From positions 1-49,631 of the forward strand of contig JACKAH010000009.1 in assembly GCA_020635175.1 (NCBI GenBank): a stretch of DNA of 49,631 nucleotides, read 5' to 3'. Positions 41,747 to 48,581 of the stretch are shown here, piece after piece (positions within the stretch are counted from its first letter, which is position 1; each line of letters starts with the position of its first letter). This DNA is from Deltaproteobacteria bacterium. Its GTDB lineage: Bacteria; Bdellovibrionota_C; UBA2361; J135. Under the pieces are notes generated by a model, which was not told where the DNA came from, ran no database searches, and saw only the letters and a program-made list of their open reading frames with translations. The translations under genes were made by a program, and so were the position numbers.

Positions 41747-41831
41747 ACTCCTAATTTTCGGTTGTTTTTCACAGATTAAATTGTGCTGAATCATTTTTTT
41801 CTGTGAAAAACATACCTTGAGAATTAGGGGT
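41747..41831 (+). repeat. Long imperfect inverted repeat in the leader of the ParB-like gene
   Basis: Left arm ACTCCTAATTTTC...TGTTTTTCACAG (41747-41774) pairs with right arm CTGTGAAAAACA...GAGAATTAGGGGT (41801-41831): a perfect 12-bp inner stem, then GGT/ACC, then 11 of 13 outer positions. The loop is 26 bases. The AGGGG at 41826-41830, the ribosome-binding site of the ATG at 41837, lies inside the outer stem, so the fold could gate translation. It also marks the boundary where GC content rises. Confidence 0.6.
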
Positions 41832-41836
41832 ATCAA

Positions 41837-42847
41837 ATGACGCGTGGAGACATTAAGTCGAAGGAATTCGCTGTTCCAGAGAAAGATGCAAGTGGCGAGA
41901 TCGTCATCATCTCGCTTAAGATCGAAGAGGTTCGTCCTTGCGAGGATCAGATCCGTCGGTTCTTCGATGATGAGAAGATTCGCCAACTCGCGATGGGTCT
42001 TCAGATCTCGGGACAGGTGGAGCCCGTCAAGGTCTACAGGCTGCCTGAGGGCGAAGACCACAAGTATGAGCTGATCGACGGCGAACGGCGCTACCGAGCA
42101 CATCTGCTTGCTGGACGAGAGACTATCTCGGCGGTCATCTACACGATCAGTGGCCGAGAGGCTCTTGATCGAACACAGATCATCTCCAACATGAATCGTG
42201 AAAGTCATACTCCGATGGAGATGGCCCGAGCGATCCTCCTGCTCAAGGGGCACGGGGATTCCTTGGAGGAGATCGCTGAGCAGCTCGGTTGTTCTGTCAG
42301 TAGTGTTAGCAACTATCTGCTTTTGAACAACTTACACCCTGAACTTCAGCGGCGAGTTGAGCCTTCGGAACCGAAAGCAACGAGGATTTCTCCGACTGCG
42401 GCAATTAAGCTTGCTGTCCTTTCTCCTGCGAAGCAGATTCAAGCTTTCCAGAGAGCTCAGGCGCATGCTGCAAGCTCAGCTCGCAAGCTTCGAGTTCACG
42501 ACGTTCAGGCAGCGGTCGAGGGGGAGCTCAGAACAAATCCTGAAAGCCGTCATCGAAATGTGAGTTATCGCGCTGGAGGTGCACGGCGGCGAGATGGTCA
42601 TCACGTTCGCGAATCGCTCGATCTCAATCTCGAACGGCTGCTGGTCACCTTCGAGAAGTACGGTGAGGTTGATTGGAAATCGGTCTTTGCTGTTTCACAT
42701 GAGGCGCTTCTTCTTCAGGTGATCCGGAAGGGGGTTGGCGTCAGGGACGAGCTGAACCGTCTCCTTGCCGAGCTTGATCAAATCCTTCAGGGCAAGTACG
42801 AGCTCCTCGGAAAGGAGGCTCCCTATCTTGGTGTCCCTCGCGAGTGA
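41837..42847 (+). CDS. Orphan ParB/Noc-like DNA-binding protein, GC-rich islet gene
   Basis: A 336-residue ParB-family protein. The N-terminal ParB/Srx domain shows CEDQIRRFFDDEKIRQLAMGLQISGQVEPVKV and LIDGERRYRAHLLAG (CTP-binding GERRYRA box) near residue 78. An HTH follows with MEMARAILLLKGHGDSLEEIAEQLGCSVSSVSNYLLL near 131. Residues 180-336 are a divergent helical C-terminus rich in Arg, His and Ala. No parA, parS-flanked partner or plasmid gene is adjacent. Codons end in C/G far more than in neighbours (about 58 % GC in a sampled line versus about 35-40 %), so recent transfer is likely. Hairpins bound it on both sides. The role (segregation of an absent replicon, nucleoid occlusion-like regulator) is not determinable. 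Confidence 0.85.
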   Translation: MTRGDIKSKEFAVPEKDASGEIVIISLKIEEVRPCEDQIRRFFDDEKIRQLAMGLQISGQVEPVKVYRLPEGEDHKYELIDGERRYRAHLLAGRETISAVIYTISGREALDRTQIISNMNRESHTPMEMARAILLLKGHGDSLEEIAEQLGCSVSSVSNYLLLNNLHPELQRRVEPSEPKATRISPTAAIKLAVLSPAKQIQAFQRAQAHAASSARKLRVHDVQAAVEGELRTNPESRHRNVSYRAGGARRRDGHHVRESLDLNLERLLVTFEKYGEVDWKSVFAVSHEALLLQVIRKGVGVRDELNRLLAELDQILQGKYELLGKEAPYLGVPRE

Positions 42848-42881
42848 TACAACCGTTTTTTACAATGTTGCGGACTTCTTT

Positions 42882-42924
42882 GTGGGAGCTGTCTTTCCGC
42901 TGTGCCGAAAAAGACAGCTCCCAC
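42882..42924. repeat. Perfect 15-bp hairpin downstream of the ParB-like gene
   Basis: GTGGGAGCTGTCTTT (42882-42896) and AAAGACAGCTCCCAC (42910-42924) are exact complements around a 13-base loop, 34 bases after the ParB-like stop. No T-run follows on either strand, so although it may act as a terminator, it resembles the T-less hairpin of the other GC-rich islet. The 9-mer TTTGATTTG occurs just outside both edges (41678 and 42941). Confidence 0.65.
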
Positions 42925-43038
42925 GATAATTGATCAAAACTTTGATTTGATGGCTATCCTTCTTTTCAACTCATGATATTTGAGGATATTATAACTCAAC
43001 TTCAAGTTCCTGGCCTTGCCGAATTCTAAACAGATTTT

Positions 43039-44208
43039 ATGAGTATTAGTGACAAAGGGTACCTACGGTTACTCAACATTCATTACATCTTTCATTTCTT
43101 TGCTTATAGTATTATCGATCTTTTTGGCCCGATTTATTTGTATAAACATGGTATTCCTCTGCCGTTTGTATTCTTTTATGTCAGCGCGTTCTGTTCGGCT
43201 CGTTTAGTGTTGAGAATTTATGTGCTCAAACTTTGCAGTCGTTTTGGCACAAGAAAATTGTTTCTATCTGGAATTGTGTCTGCAGCTATCGTTTATCCCA
43301 TGTACCAAAACGTTCAGGGATTAAATTTTTGGTTGCTTGCAATCTTAATTGTTAACTCTTACGCCAGCACAAGTTATTGGACAATTTATCATGCTTATTT
43401 TGCCTCTGCAGGTACAAGTGTAAACAGAGGTAAGGAGGTTGCAGTTAGGGAGGGTATTAACCAGTTTGTTAAATTTGTTTCGCCGATCTGCACAGGTTTT
43501 TTGTTTGAGCATGTAGGTGCTGCAAGTGCATTTTGGCTCGGATGTCTAAGCGCTATATTAAGTCTTTTCCCAGTTTTAAAATTTCCAGATCTTACATTTG
43601 ATACTGAACCCTCAGCGAAGGTGATTTGGAGGAATGTTGATAAAACAGGCTTTCGAGTTTCTGTTGCTGGATCTATGCAGCATTATGGCCATGTCTTTGC
43701 GTGGAATTTAATAATCTTTCTGACTGTAGATAATTATGTTGGTTTTGGAAGTTTGCTTGGTTTGGCGGTGTTGTTTCAGATCGTAGGCTTTTATGTTGTT
43801 GGGCATTATTTTGATAGAGGGAAGTCTTATCTGACCTCACAGTTAGCATCGCTGCTTTTTTTGTTGGCAATAATCCTTAGAACTCAATATGGGTATGATT
43901 ACGTAACAATTCTCTGTTTTGATGTTGTATATACAATTGGTGCAGTCTTATTGCTCCCGGTCTATGCCTCAATCTGTTATAACGCTGCGCAAAAAAGTGG
44001 GGATGTGGTCTCTTTTCAATATCTCTCAGAAAGCGGTTGGGATGTTGGAACTGTGCTATCAACACTGATTGGGGGACTGCTTTTGCTGCATGGAGTTAAC
44101 ATTAGAAATATCCCATTTCTTGGTATAGTTGGAATCGTACTGCTTCTATATGTTATCCACAGGTACCATCCTGAGAATTTTAATTCGAAAAAATTAAAAA
44201 CCATTTAA
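43039..44208 (+). CDS. Major facilitator superfamily transporter
   Basis: A 389-residue protein with about eleven to twelve hydrophobic helices, alternating with short charged loops. The first half has FLYKHGIPLPFVFFYVSAFCSARLVLRIYVLKLCSRFGTRKLFLSGI, placing the basic RFGTRK cytoplasmic loop between helices 2 and 3 as MFS proteins do. The second half has YLTSQLASLLFLLAIILRTQYGY. No substrate motif stands out. The preceding 190 bases lie between the GC-rich islet and this start, and hold the islet hairpin but no gene. A GTTGGG-type hairpin follows its stop. Confidence 0.75.
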   Translation: MSISDKGYLRLLNIHYIFHFFAYSIIDLFGPIYLYKHGIPLPFVFFYVSAFCSARLVLRIYVLKLCSRFGTRKLFLSGIVSAAIVYPMYQNVQGLNFWLLAILIVNSYASTSYWTIYHAYFASAGTSVNRGKEVAVREGINQFVKFVSPICTGFLFEHVGAASAFWLGCLSAILSLFPVLKFPDLTFDTEPSAKVIWRNVDKTGFRVSVAGSMQHYGHVFAWNLIIFLTVDNYVGFGSLLGLAVLFQIVGFYVVGHYFDRGKSYLTSQLASLLFLLAIILRTQYGYDYVTILCFDVVYTIGAVLLLPVYASICYNAAQKSGDVVSFQYLSESGWDVGTVLSTLIGGLLLLHGVNIRNIPFLGIVGIVLLLYVIHRYHPENFNSKKLKTI

Positions 44209-44269
44209 ATTTAGTAGCTTACCTCGATTTATCACGCTTTTTGATTAATTTATCCACAGGGTGTAATGT

Positions 44270-44299
44270 CCCAACTGGTCGCCCGTTGGGGGTCTTTTC
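44270..44299 (+). terminator. Probable terminator after the MFS gene
   Basis: CCCAAC (44270-44275) pairs with GTTGGG (44285-44290) around a 9-base loop, followed by GGTCTTTTCA. The short T-run and position about 60 bases after the stop suit a weak intrinsic terminator. A leader element of the following secreted-protein gene is the alternative. Confidence 0.5.
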
Positions 44300-44331
44300 A
44301 TAACTAGAAATTAAATTAGCGAGGACAATTT

Positions 44332-46884
44332 ATGCAAAGTTTTCGTCATATCATGTTCGCTTTGATCGCAAGCGTCGTGTTAGTGGTAGGGCCGGCGTAT
44401 GCTACCTTTTGCCAGGATTCGATCGAGCCGATTGTTGAGGTAGAGAACAACTGTGATGGTACAGTTACTGCTCACTTCGGTTACATTAATCACAACCCAT
44501 CTTGGTGTGGAGATGCACAGATTCAGATCTCTGAGTTTTATTCTGAGATTGATGGTATTTTCCCATTTTTACATTTCTACTCAAACTGGGTAACACCTGA
44601 GCCGATGCCTAGTGATTTTGTTTACGGCCAGCAGCCAACGACATTTCATCCAGGGACTAATACTCATGTATTCGGTCTTCAGATGCCTGCCGACACAAAC
44701 TCACCGTTTGGTTGGCAGATCCTTTATAGAAGACTTTATTTCAACTTTGAATCAGTAACATCTGATCCACTTGATGCTCCTGCAACATGCCCAGTTGTAC
44801 CTGAAGTTACATGTATGGAGTCAGTACCAGGTTCAACCCCTTCGTATAAGGCGCACTTTTTGGTTACTAACTATAATACTGTGCCTGTAAACATCCCAGC
44901 TGGTGGAGATAATAAATTCACTAGTATTGGAGATGATCAGGGGCAACCAACAAGTTTCCCTGCGTATCCCGATACTGCAACATTTACTTTAGAATGGGAT
45001 GGTTTAGCTACGCAGTGGCAGTTAATTAATCCAAACTGTAGTAATCCAGAAGATTGTACAACTTCTGCTCCATCAGGAAGTCAGCAGTTGGATTTAAACT
45101 ACTTCTTTGAGGTTACAGGGACACCACCGGATGAGCAGTTCGTCCATCAATGTGAAGGTAAACCTGTTAACCCTAGACTAAATTGTACTATCGAAAATAA
45201 CGATGGAACAATGACAGCTTGGTTTGGTTACCATAATAAACGCCCGCAAGATGCAACTATACCAGTTGGTACAATCCTTAATGGTGGTAATGAGTTTGCC
45301 TCTGATGGATCAGTATCAGTTAACTTTGATCAAGGTCAGGGTTCATACTTCTTAGCTGGAAGACCTCAGGATGGAACAGTTAATGTGACATGGGATCCAG
45401 CAGTTCATGGAGACAATGTAAACTGGTTGCTATTCTATGGTTATGATCAGATTAATCCATTTAGCGTTGCAACAGCTCATCCTCAATGCGTGCCATGTGC
45501 TACTATTGAGCCTTTTGTAAGATGTATTGAGCAAACAACAGAGGGTAATCAACAGGGCTACTTAACTGCTCATTTCGGTTATCGTAACGACAATAACTTC
45601 GAAATTGAGATACCAGTTGGTAATCCAAACAACTACGTTGATAATGGAACTGGAACTCCTGTTTCTACCTTTAGTCCGAAAGGACATGGTAATGCTTTTA
45701 CCGCTACGTTCCCTGATGCAGGCTCTGTATCTTGGATCCTAAATGGTGAGCAAGCATCCGCTTCAATGACTAGATCTAGACTTTGTTTCGAAAATGAACC
45801 ACCAACATGTAGTATTCTTGGAAATACTCAAGCTGGATGTTCAGGTGAGACTACTGAAGTTGTCTTAACTGGTTCTGGGACTGATGAAGAGGGAAGAGCG
45901 GTTGGTTACAGCTGGGTAGTTGACTGTGGTACAGAAAGCTATGTTGTTTCTGGTACAGATGGTGAGGTGCTTACTTTATCACTTCAACAGCCTGGTGATG
46001 GAATCGAAATAGCTAGTGGTAACTGTACAGTAACACTCGAAACAAATGATGGCTTTGATGGTTCGTCGTGCTCCGTTGAGGTAACTGCAAATGCCTGTGA
46101 CCTCGATTGTGCAAGTAATCCAATCGTTGGTGAGCCAGATGTCGTAGTTGACCAGTGTGGAGTCTGCGGCGGTGACAATACGCAGTGTGCTGACTGTGCA
46201 GGCTTCCCTAACGGAACAAGTGTGCTCGATTCAGTTGGTGGATGTTGTCTAACTGAGCAGATTGACGCATGTGGTGTCTGTTTCGGAGATGGATCATCTT
46301 GTGCAGACTGTGCTGGTACACCGAATGGTGTTGCTACCTTTGATCAATTCAGTAATTGCTGTTTGCCATCTGAAATTGACGCCTGTGGACTGTGCGGAGG
46401 TAATAACGATAGTTGTCTAGGCTGTACAGACATTAGCGTCCAAGAGACTCAGTTCATGCTTGATGGTGGCTCACAGGTGCTATCAAGCTTGGCTAAGCGT
46501 TCAGGGCGCAAGCTTAAGAAGAAATCCAAAGAAGTTTTTGGACGCGTAACTAAGTCAATTAAGAAACTGTACAACAATACTGTGCAAGAAGCGGAAGCGC
46601 TGCTTAACACAAACTGGCACCTTGCTTGGTCAACACCACCGACTGTTCAAAGCTGCAACAATACTGTGTTGTGTGTAAGTGTGAGCAACGTAAGTCTGCA
46701 GACTCAGTATATTCAGAATTCTGAATTGATGAAGCAGCTTGTTGAAAATAACGTGAGTAAGCTCAGAGAGATTACCAATAGTAGTAAGATTGGTAAGAAA
46801 CTGCTTAAGAAAGCAAGCAGTGTACATGAGCAGAATACAACAAATGCTCTTGCTTACCCAAGCGAGACAAGCGTATGTAACTAG
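44332..46884 (+). CDS. Secreted multidomain repeat protein with Cys-rich CxxCGG repeats
   Basis: An 850-residue exported protein: signal peptide ending VVGPAYA. Residues 35-480 hold four copies of a roughly 110-residue beta module marked by DGTxTAHFGYxN and a G-Q-x-x-x-F loop (VTAHFGYINHN; SYKAHFLVTNYN; MTAWFGYHNKR; LTAHFGYRNDN), each ending in a Trp-x-Leu strand. Residues 490-590 are a PKD-like stretch (PPTCSILGNTQAGCSGETTEVVLTGSG). Residues 600-705 carry three Cys-rich repeats (DQCGVCGGDN, DACGVCFGDGSSCADCAGTPNG, DACGLCGGNN). The last 150 residues are basic with several cysteines and coiled helices. GAGGAC gives the RBS. It is probably an adhesin or surface binding protein; the sequence shows no anchoring motif. 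A strong bidirectional terminator follows. Confidence 0.82.
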   Translation: MQSFRHIMFALIASVVLVVGPAYATFCQDSIEPIVEVENNCDGTVTAHFGYINHNPSWCGDAQIQISEFYSEIDGIFPFLHFYSNWVTPEPMPSDFVYGQQPTTFHPGTNTHVFGLQMPADTNSPFGWQILYRRLYFNFESVTSDPLDAPATCPVVPEVTCMESVPGSTPSYKAHFLVTNYNTVPVNIPAGGDNKFTSIGDDQGQPTSFPAYPDTATFTLEWDGLATQWQLINPNCSNPEDCTTSAPSGSQQLDLNYFFEVTGTPPDEQFVHQCEGKPVNPRLNCTIENNDGTMTAWFGYHNKRPQDATIPVGTILNGGNEFASDGSVSVNFDQGQGSYFLAGRPQDGTVNVTWDPAVHGDNVNWLLFYGYDQINPFSVATAHPQCVPCATIEPFVRCIEQTTEGNQQGYLTAHFGYRNDNNFEIEIPVGNPNNYVDNGTGTPVSTFSPKGHGNAFTATFPDAGSVSWILNGEQASASMTRSRLCFENEPPTCSILGNTQAGCSGETTEVVLTGSGTDEEGRAVGYSWVVDCGTESYVVSGTDGEVLTLSLQQPGDGIEIASGNCTVTLETNDGFDGSSCSVEVTANACDLDCASNPIVGEPDVVVDQCGVCGGDNTQCADCAGFPNGTSVLDSVGGCCLTEQIDACGVCFGDGSSCADCAGTPNGVATFDQFSNCCLPSEIDACGLCGGNNDSCLGCTDISVQETQFMLDGGSQVLSSLAKRSGRKLKKKSKEVFGRVTKSIKKLYNNTVQEAEALLNTNWHLAWSTPPTVQSCNNTVLCVSVSNVSLQTQYIQNSELMKQLVENNVSKLREITNSSKIGKKLLKKASSVHEQNTTNALAYPSETSVCN

Positions 46885-46910
46885 TCGAATCAGATAGATT
46901 CGATGAAAAT

Positions 46911-46942
46911 AAAAAAGGGAGCGCTTAGCGCTCCCTTTTTTT
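46911..46942. terminator. Strong bidirectional intrinsic terminator
   Basis: GGGAGCGC (46917-46924) and GCGCTCCC (46928-46935) pair around TTA. A's precede the stem and seven T's follow it, so both strands end in a U-tract. It separates the secreted repeat protein from the convergent multihaem cytochrome gene. Confidence 0.95.
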
Positions 46943-46961
46943 ATGCAGCTCTATGCACTTT

Positions 46962-48236
46962 CTATAGCTGGGAGTGAAACTTGCGAGCTGCCAAGGTAAA
47001 CTTCTCAGCAGTGAAATCCTCAGGATTTGCTAGCGCATCATAAATTCCATCCTCAAAAGGCTTATATTTTTCGCTGTTAATTGATGGAAGAGCAAGAATT
47101 GCAGATATTCCCATTGCTAGCTGTTCTGCTTCTTCGTACTGGAAGTGAGGGGTATCTGCAGCAACATTGACAATTTTTTTCAATAGCTTTTTAGCGTCAA
47201 TTTTATTGTAGTTAGCGGTTTTTAAGAAAGGTAAAACTTTCTTATCAATTGTATCTTGAATTGAATTTACAATCTCTTTGCCGTTTCCGCTTTTATACGC
47301 TTCATGGAGCTTATCCATATTGCCAAGAAGTGCAGAGGCATATTCAGGCTTAATTACTGAAAGTGCTTCGCTTAAAGTGATTAGTGAGGAGACATTTAGT
47401 CTAAGTTGACCAGGCCTTGCGTAGCGACGCTTCTTCCATTGATCTTCTACTAAACTATGGTGACATGAGTAGCATGTAAAAAGTGTTAGTTCTGGCCAGA
47501 TACCATCTTTTGAACGCTTAGCAGAGTTAAGTGCTTTCATATTTTCAGAAGCAATTACCGCTTGGCCCACGAGCCAGGTGCGAGTTGAAACATAATCAAC
47601 CTTTCGCTTTATGTAATCAGCGTCATATTCCCAGTGCCTTGGTTGAATCATGCTGAATGTATCAAGTTCGAAACTTAGTCGCGGGTGACCAGCGCCGATC
47701 ATCTTATGATTGACTGTCTTTTCCTCATTTCCATAGTGACAGCTTAGGCAGAGCTTAGCTCTCTCTCCGATGTCATTCAGGTCGTTCAGCCCAAGCTCAA
47801 CATTCTTTTGATGCGATGCATCTTGGTCGGTATGAGCTTTAATCCATTGTTCTGCGGCTCCATGGCAGCTTTCACAACTAACTCCTTCATCTATGTTGTA
47901 CTTGTCGCCGTGTAGAGCAGCATCAGGCACATATGTTGAGTGACACTTTAAGCAAAGAGGCTCCTTTGAAGCGTCAGCTATGCCTAGATGTTCAGCGATC
48001 TTCTTTGAGTCACTATTCGTAAGAACTTGCCATGCTTTAGAGTGGCTTCCATGCTTATACCAAGTAACGTATTCGTTTTGCATTACGTTGGTACCTTTTC
48101 TCGCTGATGTACCACCGTGGCAGTTTGATGAAGAGCATGAACCTACCCCCATAAATTTGTTTTGAGCGATTGATGTTCCAGGTACTAGGGTTAAACCTAA
48201 AGTGCTGACGATGAGGTAACGATAAATTTTATTCAT
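46962..48236 (-). CDS. Multihaem cytochrome c (c554/c-prime-like)
   Basis: Start at the ATG at 48236 (MNKIYRYLIVSTLGLTLVPGTSIAQ signal peptide, 424 residues); the upstream in-frame start at 48275 would add 13 residues before the signal. Four CXXCH motifs occur: CLKCH, CESCH, CLSCH and CYSCH. At the N-terminus lies CSSSNCHGG, where four rather than two residues separate the cysteines (CX4CH). Five haems are thus possible. Extra histidines (HYGNEE, KMIGAGHPRLSF, HHSL) could be distal ligands. The last 130 residues are helical and haem-free. The layout resembles periplasmic c554-type electron carriers; the partner is unknown. Confidence 0.85.
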   Translation of the reverse strand: MNKIYRYLIVSTLGLTLVPGTSIAQNKFMGVGSCSSSNCHGGTSARKGTNVMQNEYVTWYKHGSHSKAWQVLTNSDSKKIAEHLGIADASKEPLCLKCHSTYVPDAALHGDKYNIDEGVSCESCHGAAEQWIKAHTDQDASHQKNVELGLNDLNDIGERAKLCLSCHYGNEEKTVNHKMIGAGHPRLSFELDTFSMIQPRHWEYDADYIKRKVDYVSTRTWLVGQAVIASENMKALNSAKRSKDGIWPELTLFTCYSCHHSLVEDQWKKRRYARPGQLRLNVSSLITLSEALSVIKPEYASALLGNMDKLHEAYKSGNGKEIVNSIQDTIDKKVLPFLKTANYNKIDAKKLLKKIVNVAADTPHFQYEEAEQLAMGISAILALPSINSEKYKPFEDGIYDALANPEDFTAEKFTLAARKFHSQL

Positions 48237-48276
48237 GCAAAATCCCGGCACGAGAATGTTACTTATTATTTTCATG

Positions 48277-48322
48277 CATCCCTAATAAATTTTGCACATC
48301 TACTTTACAGTTCATAGGGATG
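48277..48322. promoter_or_regulatory. Inverted repeat upstream of the multihaem cytochrome
   Basis: CATCCCTA (48277-48284) and TAGGGATG (48315-48322) are perfect complements 30 bases apart, upstream of the cytochrome start at 48236. TTTTGCACA lies between them. It looks like two half-sites of a looping regulator or a leader stem; the binding protein is unknown. Confidence 0.4.
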
Positions 48323-48405
48323 TAAACACAGAAGATGAGTCGCTCGCGAACAAAGTTGCAAAGTTTGATCATTCTTAAAATTTGATTAAAGTCCGATCAT
48401 CCATG

Positions 48406-48433
48406 TTGACATTTCTGTGACATTGACTATTTA
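48406..48433 (+). promoter_or_regulatory. Candidate promoter for the flavoprotein gene
   Basis: TTGACA (48406-48411) and TATTTA (48428-48433) are 16 bases apart, a good sigma-70 pair. TGACAT recurs at 48407, 48418 and 48435, overlapping the promoter, and GATCTT/AAGATC (48451-48456, 48464-48469) follows. The gap from the cytochrome start to the next ATG (48237-48581) contains no gene. The leader would be about 140 bases. Confidence 0.45.
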
Positions 48434-48581
48434 ATGACATCATATCATTGGATCTTCAACTATAAGATCATACAAACGATGTTATAAGTTGGTTTCTTTT
48501 TAATTGTTGCTTCTTCTTGTAGCGGACTCTATAGTCAAAACACGAAGCACAGTAGATTGAGGTAAATAGCGTACTTTTCAT

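Noticed and set aside
42691..42706. parS-like site inside the ParB-like gene
   Set aside because: TGTTTCAC matches a half-site, but the second half matches poorly (about 11 of 16 bases overall). It is also explained by coding sequence.
11559..48298. TGTGCAAA motif recurring in intergenic regions (near 11560, 11695, 13994, 40213, 48292)
   Set aside because: The same 8-mer also occurs inside genes (near 26746, 30415 and 39239), so enrichment cannot be claimed without a count.
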